From the NCBI RefSeq assembly GCF_001540865.1, contig NC_033636.1, positions 6,885,983 to 6,949,982 of the forward strand: a stretch of 64,000 nucleotides of DNA. Direction: 5' to 3'. Source of the DNA: Ananas comosus. Its lineage: Eukaryota > Streptophyta > Magnoliopsida > Poales > Bromeliaceae. Made by a program: the position numbers and the translations under genes. This document shows positions 36,401-48,910 of this stretch, piece by piece. The first letter of the stretch is position 1. The number at the start of each line of letters is the position of its first letter. The notes below the pieces were generated by a model, which did not search any database, was not told where the DNA came from, and worked only from the letters and a program-made list of their open reading frames with translations.

Positions 36401-36750
36401 GCCCTACCCCAGATACTGAGATAGCAATACCCGAGTTGGTGGTCTAGCTTGGGGGGTTTAGAGACAAAGTACAAACTTGTAATAAACTGTAATAATTGTG
36501 ATTGTATTTGGAAGATGAATGTAAAAAAAAATGTGTTGTAACATGTATCTAAGTTGAATGTTGTAATAACTTAGTAGTATTATGTTTTTTATACTTTCTT
36601 ATGCAATCTATGAATGAATACTGTTCCTGGTTGGAACCTCTTATATTGTGTTGATTGCGACGCCTTGGACGTATAGGGGAGACTCTGTCCGTTCGGCGGT
36701 CTGTTAACGTGCTCGAACCCGACCAAATAGGCGGGGCGCGGGGCGTGACA
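33429..36750 (-). mobile_element. 3.3-kb solo LTR or LTR-only element (copy 2, inverted)
   Basis: Starts TGTAACATACCGGACT and ends GGGGCGTGACA, the inverse arrangement of 11748-14951. Flanks ATAAC (33424-33428) and ATGAC (36751-36755) differ by one base, so a 5-bp duplication is likely. It repeats the landmarks of copy 1 in reverse: GTACCGGTAC palindromes (33728-33935), the CCTAGGTT/AACATAGGTT array (35160-35430) and CGACGATTTCGCCGCC repeats (35590-35740). No gag or pol. Confidence 0.83.
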
Positions 36751-37130
36751 ATGACTAATGAGAGGGAGGTCCACCGTGGACCTCCCTCTTATGCGGTCCA
36801 CGAGGCCGAAGTGGCCTTGTGGACCGCGCGCCATCCTGTTCCCCAAAGCCGCGATTTCCCATCTTCTTCCCCAAACCCCAGCGCCATTTCTATCGCTTGC
36901 TCCCAAGTCCCAAACTCGATTTTTTTCCCAAAATTTATAAAATAATTATTTCAAAAAAAATTTTAGGGACAACCATTGTTTGGAAAAAAAAATTTTAGCA
37001 AAAAATTTTTTTCAGAGGAATTTTACAGTGATCTAAAGTTTCGCAACGAAAGCGACGGAGGAGGAGGAGGACGACGATGGCGGCGATGACGCGACCCGCG
37101 AGTCCACGACCGCCTTTTCTTTGGACGAAT
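36751..37130. other. Fragment of the GGTCCACG MITE and spacer
   Basis: Contains an inverted pair GGGAGGTCCACC / GGTGGACCTCCC (36773-36796), GCGGTCCACGAGGCC, and a TTTTGGAAAAAAAAATTTTAG run near 36980, all as in the MITE at 3816-4772. The LTR element seems to have landed in it. A GC-rich 60 bp at 37060-37120 is unassigned. Confidence 0.5.
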
Positions 37131-37524
37131 CATTCGCGAATCGCGAATGATTCGCGGATAATTATTATTGATGAAAAAAAATGCATTTTTTTACGCATTT
37201 TTTGGAAAAATGCGGATGCGGGCGTTTAATTCGGTTTTCGAAAAAGTCGCGAATAATTTGCGAATTAAACGCGAATTAACTAACTAAGAGTAAAATTGAA
37301 GACCAATAAGCATTAGTTTTTTATATTATTTTCTTCTATTCAATTGTTGAGTTTCTCTAATGCTAGCAAATATCTTTTTTAGGTGAACTGAACATGTCTA
37401 CACAACAACTAATGAAACCTCTCTACCTTCATCGACACCACTTATTATTTATACAAATGTCGGATCAAATCCATCTCCAATTGATAGTATTGGTGATGAT
37501 GAAGAAAATAATGAGGTAACAAAA

Positions 37525-40500
37525 ATGAAAACAACTTTATTAGTGTGGAATTACTTTACAAAGAAAAAATATGATGAAATTATTAAGGCTAAGTGCAATT
37601 ATTATGGGAAAAAACTTTGTGGGGATGAAGAAAAAGGAACAAGCTACTTACATTCTCATTTTAAAATTTGTTCCAAACGTAAATTTCGAGACATAAAAGA
37701 TGTAGTAAATAAAAAAAAATTAAAGTTAGAACAATATCGAGGTGAGAAAGTAAAAGTTGTCAACTTCACATTTGATCAAGAAGTGTTAAGAAAGGAGTTA
37801 GCATTAATGATTATCATGCATGAACTAGTGTAGTTACCCACGCGATGCGGCGGGCAGGTATTATCGAAATATTAGATTTTTAATCCAATCCAACCCACCT
37901 TAAACAGAAACTATAAAATAATCCCAAAATATACTGTAAAATAGGTTAAAAATAGATAACAAATAAAAAATAAGAGAGAGAAAGAGAGAAAAAAAAGAGG
38001 AACTCTCACTTGGTATTGGTCTCTAAGAGGGTGAGACTTGCTATTGCTTTCGCCGCCACCTCGATCTCCACTGCCATTGCTCATGCTTTCTTTCGCAGCC
38101 GCCGCCGCCATAGCTGCCACCGCCGCTTTGGTCTCTACTGCCATCACATTCACCGCCTCCGTCACCACTATGACCTGAAGCATCTAAAGAACTCTACAAA
38201 AAAAAAAGAGGAGGTAAGGTTGTGGGAGTTAGGGAAAACGGATGCTAGAGAAGGAGAAAAGACGCGTGGGCTGGAGAGGAGAAAAAAAAGGGGGCTGGGA
38301 GTAGGTGACGCGGCGGACGTTGAGAAGATGAGAAGATACTAAAGTTAGAAGTTGAAAAGAAAGAAAAAAAAAGAAAAAAATAGATCCCACGCCTCATGCT
38401 AAATGAGAATAGGAGAAGACACCAAAATTAGGAGTTAACAAAAAAAAAAAGAAAAAAGTAAATGGAACCCACACCTTTTGTCAAACGAAGGAGGTCATAA
38501 TTTATTTTAGAAAAGGAGTAGACTTTTATTTTCATGACACGCATAGGAGAGAAAGGGGCTTTTGTGTGAGTTTGTATGGTTTACGATTATATTAGGGTTT
38601 GGGTGGGTGGATGCATTAATTAAACATTATATATGAAGGGAAGACGAAGGGTTAGGCTTTTTGTGTGGGCTTATAAGTTTACGGTTTAGATAGAGTTAAG
38701 TTGGGTGGTCGCGTTAATTAGACGTTATGTATGTAGGGAAGGCGAAAGGTTGGTCTCATAAGGTGAAAGCCAACAATGAAGGAAATACAGCCACATGGCA
38801 TTTCTTTTGGGGATTAATGTATAGGTATAGATATCCCATTTCTATGGTAGAGCATATAGGATTTAGAAGATATTCGGCTTCACTTCAACCGGTATTTAAA
38901 ATGCCTTCTACAAATACGGTAAAAAGCGATATCTTAAAAATTTATGATTATGAGAAGGAAAAGACTGAATTTATTGAAATTCAATCGAAGTAGAATAGCT
39001 ATTACTACGGATATCTGGACAGCTAAGAATCAAGAAAATGGTTTTATGGCTATCACGGCTCACTTCATTGATAATTCTTGGATGTTGCAGAGTCGAGTGT
39101 TGAGCTATCTTTCTCTCTTTGTGCATGTAATTTGTCTTAATTTTTTATTTATCTTATTCATATAACTTATTAGCTATCTATTATAGGTTTGTATATGTAC
39201 CTTGTTCACACACTGTCGATGGACACATTTATTGATGGACACATTTATTGATTGGAATCTTGATAAAAAGCTATCTACTTTAACAGTAGATAATTACAGT
39301 TCTAATGATGCCATTGTGGATATCTTATTAGATAAACTTGAGAGAAAGTCTCTTAATGGTTCGTGGGCATTTCTTTCATATGCAGTGTTGTGCAAATATT
39401 ATTAATTTAATTATTAGAGATGGATTAAAGGTGATTGGAGATGCATTTGAAATAAGAGATATTGTTGCATTTTGAAAGACAACTGCAAAAAGAGAGGAAA
39501 AATTTGAAGAAACGGCCCGACAATTGGATATTTCAAGTACTAAAAAGTTGGTGCTTGATTGTAAAACATGGTGGAATTCTACATATTTAATGTTTCAATT
39601 TGCTTTGATATATAAAGATGTTTTCTCACGTTTGAAGTTTCGTGGTCCTTATACAAATATTTGCCTTCAGAAGATGACTGGGCTATAGCTATGGACATGT
39701 GTAAGAGATTTGAGTTAGAGACTTGAGTTATTTTATAGCATGACCAAAATATTTTCAGGAACAAGATATCTCACTGCTAATCCTTTTTTTGAAAAGGTAT
39801 GTGATATTCGATTGACATTGCATGAGTGGTCTATAGATTATTATGAAATGATTAGATTTATGGCTGAAAAAAATGTTACAAAAGTTTGATAAATATTGGC
39901 ATATACTTCATGACATTATGGGAGTGGCAACTGTTTTAGAACCAAGATATAAGTTGACTTTGTTGGATTGCTATTTTTTAATTATTTATAATACTGAAGT
40001 GAACAATGAAGTTGATAGAATTCAAAAATTATGTCATGACCTTCTGGTTGAGTATCAAAATAGAAATAAGCGAGAGAAGGAAGTTGGTGATGAATCTTCT
40101 CATTCATTTCCTTCTTCCATAAGTGAAGTTAACAACAGTAGTGTGATGAGTAGAAAGAATTTTACTGCTATATATGATCAATATATGATGCAAAAAAAGA
40201 AATCAACATCTACTACACCTGCAAAATCTGAATTGGATCATTATTTGGAGGAAGATACTTTACCAAGAACAGATGATTTTGGCGTATTGGCTTGGTGGAA
40301 GAGCAATGGGCTCAAGTATCCTACTTTGATGATGATGGCTAGAGATATTCTTGCCATACCTGTTTCTACTGTTGTATCAGAGTCGGCATTTAGCACTAGT
40401 GGAAGATTTCTAACCCCACATCGAAATAGGCTTCATCCCGATATTTTAGAAGCATTGATATGCACTCGTGATTGGTTTTGGCAAAGTTCCATCAAGAAGG

Positions 40501-40647
40501 TAGTTTTCTTAAATATAATAAAATATGAGTTAGTTTTTTAAACTATATCTAATATACTTATTTTTTGTATTTTATTTGTAGGTTCCTCTACAGCTACATC
40601 GTATTATCGACCTTCATTAAATGATGATGATGACGACGAAGGTGGCA
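37525..40647 (+). pseudogene. hAT transposase with BED finger, broken
   Basis: The cut-and-paste enzyme of Ac-like elements. The BED zinc finger block is VWNYFTKKKYDEIIKAKC followed by GTSYLHSHFKIC (37540-37670); the second zinc ligand expected two residues after the first Cys is Tyr. The frame runs to MIIMHE at 37824, stops inside a Helitron, and resumes at 38832 as YPISMVEHIGFRRYSASL. Next comes the RNase H-like part: SRIAITTDIWTAKNQ with its Asp, an intron, and LSTLTVDNYSSNDAI with its Asp. Then frameshifts near 39385-39475, LVLDCKTWWNSTYLMF, a stop region near 39660-39870, and the dimerisation region (VLAWWKSNGLKYPTL, VSESAFSTSGRFLTPHRNRL). The last exon begins near 40583 and runs into the second Helitron at 40648. 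Several stops and shifts make it inactive. Confidence 0.87.
37825..38831 (-). mobile_element. Helitron A, non-autonomous, minus orientation
   Basis: Read on the minus strand it starts TCTATACCTATACATTAATC at 38831. It ends with a GC hairpin (CCCGCCGCATCGCGTGGG) and CTAG at 37825, followed by T. The host bases are A on one side and T on the other, as for Helitron insertion into AT, with no target duplication. Removing it restores the hAT reading frame exactly (CATGAA + TATCCC, His-Glu-Tyr-Pro). It carries a GC-rich alanine-codon block at 38040-38160 that may be a captured gene scrap, and a roughly 95-bp tandem repeat at 38570-38745. No Rep/helicase. Confidence 0.85.
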
Positions 40648-41775
40648 TCATTTATAAACCTATATGAAGCCGTAATACTTTTTGCCACGTGGTATGTTAT
40701 CTTTCATTCTCATAGCCCAACTTTAAATCAAACTACCTTCTCTTCTTCTCAACGCCCAACCCTTCACCTCCCCACTCCTCTAATTACATGTAAGGTGCAA
40801 CATTTAATCACATGCACCGTATTAATTTTCTATCAATAGGTGTGCTTTATAACTTTAATCCACTCTCATTCTCCATTAATCTCTCACCCCCTCTTTTTGT
40901 AACTCTTTTGCATACACCATAAAATTTTTTTTTGCCACGTGACATGTTACCCTTCATTCTCATAGTCCAACTTTAAATCAAACTATCTTCTCCTCTTCTA
41001 AACGTCCAACGCCTCACCTCCCCATTCCTCTAATTACATGCAAGGTGCAATATTTAATTACATGCACTATATTAATATTCAGGATAATTACCTATATACC
41101 CCTCATACATTTGGAAATATCCGATTTACCCGTACTTTTTTTTTCTTTCTAAAATACCCCTTATATGTTCCACCGTTATTGCAAAATACCCCCGCAGTTA
41201 TCTTTTGTTAAGTTAACTTGGGTTAAACATGAGTTAAATATCTACCACAGTTAAAAAAAATTAAAATGCCAATTTTGCCCTTAACTTAAGGGCAAATAAG
41301 AAAGGTTGGTGACGGTAGATATATTGGAAAAGACCAAAAATCAAAATGCTTTTTATACCCCTGACTTTAAGGGCAAATAAAAAAGAAAGTGATGGTGGAA
41401 GGGTATTTTTGAAAGGGCAAAATAGTAATTTTACAGAGATAATAAAGTTCCTTAACAGATTTTAACTCTAGGGGCATATTAGAAATAGGTTGGAATGTAG
41501 GGGGTATTTTCAATATTAGCCTTCTAAGAGGGGTAAATCGGAAAGTCGGGAACTTTTCAGGGATATATAAACAATTGCCCCTTAATATTCTATCAATGAG
41601 TGGGTTCTAACTATAATTTTATTTTTTTAACAGTTGAATTTAGTCATGCAAATTGGTTGTGCGTAACATGGTATAACTTCCTATATATCAATAAGTTGTA
41701 AATATAAATTTTATTAGAATTTTTAAATTTTACTTCTATTATCTACCCGCTGCATTACGCGGGTCTTTACACTAG
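40648..41775 (+). mobile_element. Helitron B, non-autonomous, plus orientation
   Basis: The 3' end is clear: hairpin ACCCGCTGCATTACGCGGGT, a short spacer and CTAG at 41772-41775, followed by T. The 5' end is proposed at TCATTTATAAACC after an A at 40647, within the last hAT exon. A block of about 160 bp starting TTTTTGCCACGTGG (40679) is repeated at about 40930 (TTTTTGCCACGTGA), and the second copy is split by a MULE-type MITE. The 5' boundary is less certain than the 3' one. Confidence 0.78.
41081..41581. mobile_element. 501-bp MULE-type MITE inside Helitron B
   Basis: Flanked by a perfect 9-bp duplication TTAATATTC (41072-41080 and 41582-41590). Termini AGGATAATTACCTATATACC and, inverted, GGGGCAATTGTTTATATATC are imperfect inverted repeats. 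Nine-base duplications are the Mutator-like signature. The interior is noncoding, with several words of the GGGGTATTTT / AAAATACCCC type. Confidence 0.85.
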
Positions 41776-42402
41776 TTAATGTTGATGAGGTAACTTCTAA
41801 TCAATTTTTTTATTAAAAAGATTATGAGAATTTATTATTTCAAAAATACTTTTAAGAATTTTTTGTATTTGCTTATGTGCAGGAATAATATGTTGCTAGA
41901 TAATGCATCTTTCACTTGGATAATTGAATGATGATGATGAGGAGACTTGGCTAATGTTATAGTGGAAGATTATTTTAAATCTTAATATTATATTGTGTTG
42001 TGCTCTATTTAGAAGTTGTGCATTTATATTAGACATATGAAAATTGTATTGTTATTTTTAATTATTTGAATTTGTACTTTTCATATTTGGATATCGCTAT
42101 TATATGTCATGAATGTTTAATATTGTATTTGAATATGTAAATTTTGAATGACATGAATATTTAATATTATATTTGAATATGTATTTTGAAATTTTAGTTT
42201 TTTGTATAATATGTTTTGAAATTTGGTAAATATTATTTTTGGGTTCGGGTTTTCGGGTTTAGAATTGGGTTTTGGGCTTTTGGCCGGATTTGGGTTCGCT
42301 TCGGATTTGGGTTCGGATTCGGGTTCGGATTTCGAATTTGGTAGTCGGGTTCGGATTCGGATTTTTAAAAATCCGTCCCGAATCTGGCCCATTGACATCC
42401 CT

Positions 42403-42641
42403 ATCCTCGAGCTGCTGATATGTCAGTGCGTACCGCAGCGCCGCGTCCTTCCCATCATGCGGTGGGCCATGGCAGGGACCGGGGAAGCCAAGACTAAAAA
42501 ATTTATGAATAATTTTTCTTTTAAAAAAAGTCATAAACGAACAGACCGTTTATTTTAAATTTTTAATAATTTATGAATAATTCGTGAATAATTTGTGAAT
42601 TAACTACCAAACCATAAGACTCCTTTTGAACTGAAGATAAG
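42403..42641. other. Short coding-like scrap and AT-rich spacer before the TMEM234-like gene
   Basis: On the minus strand 42485-42403 reads GPCHGPPHDGKDAALRYALT without a stop up to the hAT terminus, with coding-like composition. I do not recognise the source. The remainder to 42620 is AT-rich with GAATAATT repeats (TTATGAATAATTCGTGAATA) resembling hAT subterminal sequence near 37250. Confidence 0.35.
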
Positions 42642-42851
42642 TTGGCTCGCAAACAGCCATCTAAATTGTCAAATTGCGAGCCCTACGCTATCGCCACGCT
42701 TTGGTCAGACCAGTCCAACCAGTACAAAGCCCGGAACTCCATTCGCCCCCACTCCCTCTTCCTCCTCATCTCCCCCTCTTCCTCTTCCTCTCCCCCAACC
42801 ATCTCCGCTCCTCCCCCGTCTTTCCCTCGCTCGCACGGCGGAGCTCCAACG

Positions 42852-43301
42852 ATGGGCGGCGGCGGCGGCGGCGGCGACGCGGCGCGGATGCTCGCAGTGG
42901 GCCTCGTGTGGGGCGCCACCAACGCCGCCATGCGCCGCGGCGCGCTCGTCTGGGACCGCAAGCTCCGCCGCCGCCGCAGCGCCGCCGCCGCCGCCGACGC
43001 CGACGACGGCAACTCCGGCGGAGGGCTCCTCAGCCTCCTCCTCGGCGCGGCGCGGCGGTGGATCGAGCTCCTGATAACGTGGCAGTACTCGGCGCCGCTC
43101 CTCCTCAACCTCTCCGCCTCCGCCGCCTTCTTCCACCTCCTCGGCGGCGCCCCCATCTCCGTAGCCGTCCCCGTCACCAACGCCACCACCTTCGCCGCCA
43201 CCGCCGCCGCCGCCGCCGTCCTCGGCGAGGAGGTGCGCCTCGCCCCCGCCGCCCTCGGCACGGCGCTCATCGTCCTCGGCGTCTGGATCTGCATCCCCTG
43301 A
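42852..43301 (+). CDS. TMEM234-like small membrane protein (DMT superfamily)
   Basis: A 149-residue hydrophobic protein of the TMEM234 family, related to the drug/metabolite transporter fold; its biochemical role in plants is not established. Visible: a glycine-rich N-terminus (2-8), helix 1 with the family-like VGLVWGATNAAMRRG (16-30), an Arg/Ala/Asp-rich loop (36-55), helix 2 (about 74-98), helix 3 with PISVAVPVTNATTFAATAAA (101-120) followed by GEE, and helix 4 to the C-terminus GVWICIP. Length matches the family (about 140-150). I chose the ATG at 42852 because an in-frame ATG at 42642 would add 70 poorly structured residues; the leader between is pyrimidine-rich, like a plant 5' UTR. The codons are strongly G/C-ending. 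It is intronless here and convergent with the GLOX gene. Confidence 0.85.
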   Translation: MGGGGGGGDAARMLAVGLVWGATNAAMRRGALVWDRKLRRRRSAAAAADADDGNSGGGLLSLLLGAARRWIELLITWQYSAPLLLNLSASAAFFHLLGGAPISVAVPVTNATTFAATAAAAAVLGEEVRLAPAALGTALIVLGVWICIP

Positions 43302-45135
43302 AGGTGATCCAACACTCTCTCGCTTGTAGGGCTTTTTTTTTTTTATTTTGGTAGAGATGTGTAGAGCTTACACGAAACATAGCACATTTCGAATTAGGTA
43401 TCTGAATTTTTAAAATTTTGATTTTCCTTCTTAATTGAATAGTTTTCTTAAAGTAAGATGTACGAAGTTTGGAAGTAAAAATTTTTGACAAAATCCATTC
43501 AAAATATTATAGACACTCTAAGAATAGGTAGTAAATTTAAAATTTTTTAAAAGGTTCGGATATTTATTTCAAAATATGCTGTAGTTTAGGTAAGATCTAT
43601 ATATTTTTATTCATGTGTTCTAGTTAATCAGGGAAATTTTGTGGAGTGGATCTGAAATGTTTTTAGGATATGTGCCATGGAAAAAAAAAAAAAGGAGAGG
43701 AAGAAGAGGCTTCTTTTGCCTTGTATCTCTTAGGGGCAATTGCTTCTATACCCTTCATGAGTTTTCAACTTTCACATTTGCTCCTCAAATTGCTTGTTAT
43801 CAAATCTATGTTTGTCTGATTCGAAATTCTTTCAAATAAACCCTCAAAGTGGGGGTATATAAGAGAAACATAGAAACTTTAGATCGGTACATTTCAAACA
43901 AAGGGTAAATATGAAACTCAGTATACATAGGCAATTATCTCTGACTCTTATTCGCTCTTTTCTCCATTGTTTAGCGTACTATAGAAAAGTTTTCTCTTTT
44001 CTTTATTGTTTGATGTATTACAGGAAACTTTGCATCTAAAACTGATTTGTGTTCTTGTAATTTTCCATTTGACACATCTTTTGACAACAATGTGCGTCGT
44101 GGGATTACTGTCATCTATTTTTCTATTTACCGACCCAATAGAATTAGAGGAAAGTTTTGACACGGATCTGATTTTATCTAGAATAGTTATAGAATGTATA
44201 ACTAGTTAGGGTATTATGCTAGAATTCAGCTTGAAGCTTTATGTTTGGTTGTGTGAAGTATACTTAATAATTTTCATTTCTAACGAGAGGATAAATTCAT
44301 TCCACAACTTAATTAATTTTCTCATTCTCTATGTGATAAAGAGATCTTATACATCATTTTGGATTGAGATAAGAGATTGTGTTTTAGTTGTCTTACGTGC
44401 ATGATCATGACCATTGTCGCTTTAGCCATTCGAGGACTAACCAGATTTATGATGTTATTGGAGTGATAGCTACAGAGTTGCTAGAAAGACCCTCTTTGGA
44501 TAATTTTAAATTCTAAAAACAAAGTTCAAGAAGATGGTACTTCTTGGAAAAGACTCGCTTGAAATGTAAGTTTTCTGACTCTGGAGAAGGTAAAGGTCTA
44601 GGCTTGAAGTTCTTCGGAGCTGTTTATGTTGATTACTGGTGAAATTTGGGGCAGAGATTGGATGTTTATGATGATCTTGTTAGTACAGCAGTATGAGAGG
44701 AGGAATCTGCGAGCTATTTTGTTTGCTGCAGAAGATTTTGCCGGATATTTAGAAATGCAGCAGAAATGAGGATAAGGTAGTGTTACCCTCAATAGCTGAT
44801 TAAACTTAGCTTTTTCTAACATTTTGACAAGTTCAGAAGAAAAAACCAATTAATATTAGGATTTGGTGATTGATTGATTGATTGGCTTGGATCATTCATG
44901 TAGTTCACCTCTGGGGGCTTGGCTTAGTTATAATACAAGTTACTGGGCAAAATAGAACAACATAAAATATGAAAGATTGGGAGATGACCAATGAATTACT
45001 TAATTCTTAGTTTATTCCAAGGAGGAAGAGGTGAAAGATTAATAGGAGTTTGGGAAACATAAAGGAAACTATGTTTCTTCCATTGACAAACACTTGACAA
45101 AAGTACAAAGTAGAGAGCAATTACATGCAGTGTTA
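43302..45135. other. Intergenic region between two convergent genes
   Basis: AT-rich with only short frames, none with coding bias or a known domain. It should hold the 3' UTRs and poly(A) sites of the TMEM234-like gene (from the left) and GLOX (from the right). I see no transposon termini with readable duplications. Confidence 0.5.
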
Positions 45136-48100
45136 CTACTGAATTTGGACCCAAATGGCCTTGCTGGGCACGCCGCTGACTACCACAAACACCAGATAGT
45201 ACCCAGGCGGTGCGAGCTCTGCCGTGGGCGGTGCGGTCACGGAGATCTGGCACTCGTCCAGGCCGATGACGAAGTTCTGTATCTCTAGTATGAGCAGTCG
45301 CTGATTCATAGAGAACCCATGTGTCGTGAACGGCGGCGCATACATTGTCACCATCACATCTTGCTGCTCCGTCAGCTGCTCTGGCAGGCGGAAGTTGAAC
45401 GTAAAGGTTTCGCCATACTGCATCCCGCCGGACACCGACTCCTCATTGATCTCCGGCCGGTTTGCAGTCAGCTGCTCGTCCAGATATGGCGGGTAGAACC
45501 GCTCCACCCGCACCTCCGTCGGGAACTCGGCCGTGAAATTGTAACGATCATTAGCGTTGCTGCCTCCGACCAACACGGTGGCGTCCGGCAGCACCGCGCT
45601 GCTCGAGTGGTACATGCGCGGGATGTTCGTCGCGGCAAGTGCGCGGAAGCGTGACGCTCTGGGCTTCTTCGGGCTGTAGAGCAGCGGGGAGAGGACGGGG
45701 TCGTGGCCGAACCACCAGCCGGCGCAGCCCTTGGAGGCACCGTTGATGATAAGCACGTCAGCGGTCGGGAGCAGGAGCATGTCGCCCATCGTGCGGCCCA
45801 CCGGCATCTGCTCTATGGCCCACTGGGCTTTTGGGTCCGTGATGCTGATGCGGCCGCAGCTCTTTAGAGCCGGCGGGTAGATGTGCTTGTCGCCCAAGGC
45901 AAAGGCGTCCTTCTGCGCGCCACCGCACACAAGGACCTGCGAAATTGTTAGCGAAACAAATATTGAGTGCCTGTTTCGCTCGCTTGCTTCTTTGTCGTAG
46001 CCATAAAACTACGTGACTTAGATGAAAAAATACCCGCGCCTGGACGGGCTTTTTGCCGGCTTTACGCAGATCGAGGGGGAGGAGCGCGGACATGCCGGAG
46101 GCCGGGTAGTTGCGAGCCCCGCCGGGGAGCGTGGGCAGCTTGCGTACGACGGCCCAGGTGCGGGGGTCGAGGATGACGGCGCGGTCGTTGGCGAAGACGA
46201 ACAGGTTGCCGTCGGGGGCGAGGTGGACGAAGGGGTACAGGTTGTTCTCCATATTGTCGGTGGTGTCCCGCAGGAACTGGAAGTTGGTCGCTTTGGTGTT
46301 CTGCTTCCCGGCCTCGGGGACTAACTCCAGGCTGAAGCTGCGGCGGCCACCGAGCACAACAAAGCTGCCGTCCGGCAGGATTTGCTGGGTCCCATACCTG
46401 CACGCATGCACGCACGCACGCACGCATGACGTACTTTCGATGTAAGAAAAATGCTGTGAACCACTCATCATTATTGTCCCAAATCTCGGGGACTTTGATT
46501 CGCGGAGTCTAACCCATTACTCTTAATTTGTACTTGCAATTGCAGATCAAGAAGCATGTAGCCACATCCTTTTCATACTAATCTTACAAATCTTACAACA
46601 CTCCTATTTATTAATTCTCAATAGTCTGAAAAAACTGTATAACCCTTTAACTGGATTGAATATAAGATTTTACAGCTAACTTTTGGACATATAAGTAGCA
46701 TTTTTCTTCTTTTTTTTTTTTTTGAGAGAGAGAGAGAGAGAGAGGTAGCATACTATTCGCTTTGTTTATTTTATTTAGAAATAAACTTGGCTAGAAATGT
46801 GAATCAACTAGAATTCGAACTTGAGAACTCGGGTACCAACTATCAAGCCCTTTGAGAAAAAAGTGCATATAACGAAGATAAAGGCAATTTATAAGATGAT
46901 TTGTGTAGATTTCTTCCGGGAGAAAATTTCAGTGAGGAGCTTCCAACGCCTCATTGAGGAGCCTGTAATTTGCTGTTGCATGTCAGTTTTGCGTCCCTTC
47001 AATGAATTGTTGGTTGGATGGGTGTTTTCTAATAGTAAAATCTAAATTCTTCTTTTAAAACTTATAGAGAAAAGAATTATAATTTTTAAATAAAGGCAAA
47101 ACTGACACGTAACAACGAATCGAATCAGTAAGTTTTTATTGGAGAGTTCTACCGATGAGAGCGTTTAGTGTGCTTAGAGTTTACCATCTGGCTTCGGCGA
47201 GTGTGAAGCGGTATTCGACCCAATTGCAAGTCGGGCAGGGGGAGAGGTACCGCACGGCTTTGTCGCCGTCGGCGTAGCCTCCGGTCTGCACGAGGGTGCC
47301 GTCTGCCGCGACGGCGCCGGACGAGCACCAGGGGTCTGTCAGCACCTGGATGCAAATTCCAAACTGTGTAAGAAACCAAATTTGCTACTGCAGAGCAAAT
47401 AATTGTATTAGGTAAAATTGTATAAACACCCAGCCCTTAGAGATATCAACTGATACAGATACTCAAAATTTTATCCGAAGTCGCACCTTAATCAGAATGG
47501 AGCGTTTTTACCAAATTCTAGACAGATATAGTTTTGAATACAGAAATAAAAGAAAAAAAAACTGACGGATTCAATTTCGGATATGAATTTTGTTTGTACC
47601 TCATTCGAATCGAATCTGAATCTGATCCAAACCGAAATATTTTTATATTATATAAGTATATATACGAATATTTGGTATTATATTTAAATTTGTATTTAAA
47701 AAAAAATAGATTTCACTATAATATGTTTTCAAATATGGTAAAGAGAAATTATTGTTTTGGAGTCGGATTTTTTGGTTTGGGTTCGGTTTTCGGGCTTTTG
47801 GTCATATTCGGTTTTGAATATGGATTTTTAAAAACCGGTGGGATTCGGATTAGTAATTTTGAAAACCCACTCCGAAAGTCATGCCATTAACATCCCTAAG
47901 TATGAGTGGTCTCAACTATAAATTCATTAAAGTAAATAATTAAGTTAAATTCTTCAGTCATACAGTTCTGGCAACTATAAATTTATTAAAGTAAATAATT
48001 AAGTTAAATTTTGAAATCAAAGTGCCGTTGACTGACTCGAATCAAACAACTTGAAAGTTTGCGGAGTAAAATCAAAATTCTGAAAGATTTGATTGCCGCT

Positions 48101-48870
48101 TCAAAGTAGTTTATTGTTTAGATAAGTTTCGTAAAGTTTTATCTAAATTTTTAACGGCTGTACTACTTATTGGCTACTAAGTTATCTAATGTTTTTTGTA
48201 AACAATAATTAAAGTTTTTAGTTTAGTGAAATCGTAGATAAATTTAATAAAAATATTTAGTTCTTTTGGAGAAAAATTATTTGATTCTAAAAATATTAAA
48301 AGTCATGAAGGAACTCCAAAAAAAAAAAAACTTAAAAAAACAGTAGGGGGACTATTTCAGAATTGCCTGTAGTTGAGACTTGAGAGAGTCGCCGTATATT
48401 TTTATCGAAAAAATAAAAATAAAAATAAAAATAAAAATGTATGAAACTTATCTGAGCTTTGATCTATCTGGATTTGACTATCCAACCTTGGAAGTTTTGA
48501 TTTAACCATACAATCCCAACACTTTGACTTTACAATGTAACTCAATTACTTATTTTAATAAACTTATCATTGTGAAATTTGTATGAAATATACAAACTAA
48601 ATATGTAAAGATAAACAACATATTTCAATTTTAAAGTCAAAGTATAGTTTTACTTAGGGGTGGCAATCTAGCTCGCTATTTGCGAGCCAATTCATGTTCG
48701 GCTCGAAATGAGCTCGAGATTGAATCGTTTATTTAGTAAACGAGCTTAACACGAGCTAAACTTTTCAGCTCGTTTAATAAACAAGCCGAACACAAGCTGG
48801 GGTCAGCTCGCTCGTGTTCGGCTCGATAGCAGCTCGAATACATATATTTTATATTTATATAATTTATTTA

Positions 48871-48910
<40 letters not shown>

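Larger units (their letters stand above)
37131..42402 (+). mobile_element. hAT transposon, split by two Helitrons; ends uncertain
   Basis: Contains a hAT transposase frame and, at 42238-42402, GGGTTCGGGTTTTCGGGTTT-type subterminal repeats ending in CCCATTGACATCCCTA, the hAT terminus of this window. The left end is unclear: GCGAATCGCGAATGATTCGC near 37140 looks subterminal, but no TAGGGATGTCAA terminus is found. The right flank TCCTCGAG has no partner on the left, so the element is truncated, or the right terminus belongs to another copy. Confidence 0.6.

Noticed and set aside
42642..43354. Several overlapping open frames on both strands over the TMEM234-like gene, including an upstream in-frame ATG giving 219 codons
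   Set aside because: They arise from GC-rich codon bias. Only the 42852-43301 frame has membrane helices and family motifs; the upstream extension is low-complexity leader.
45319..46445. Plus-strand frames opposite GLOX exons
   Set aside because: Antisense of a well-supported gene with conserved residues on the minus strand.
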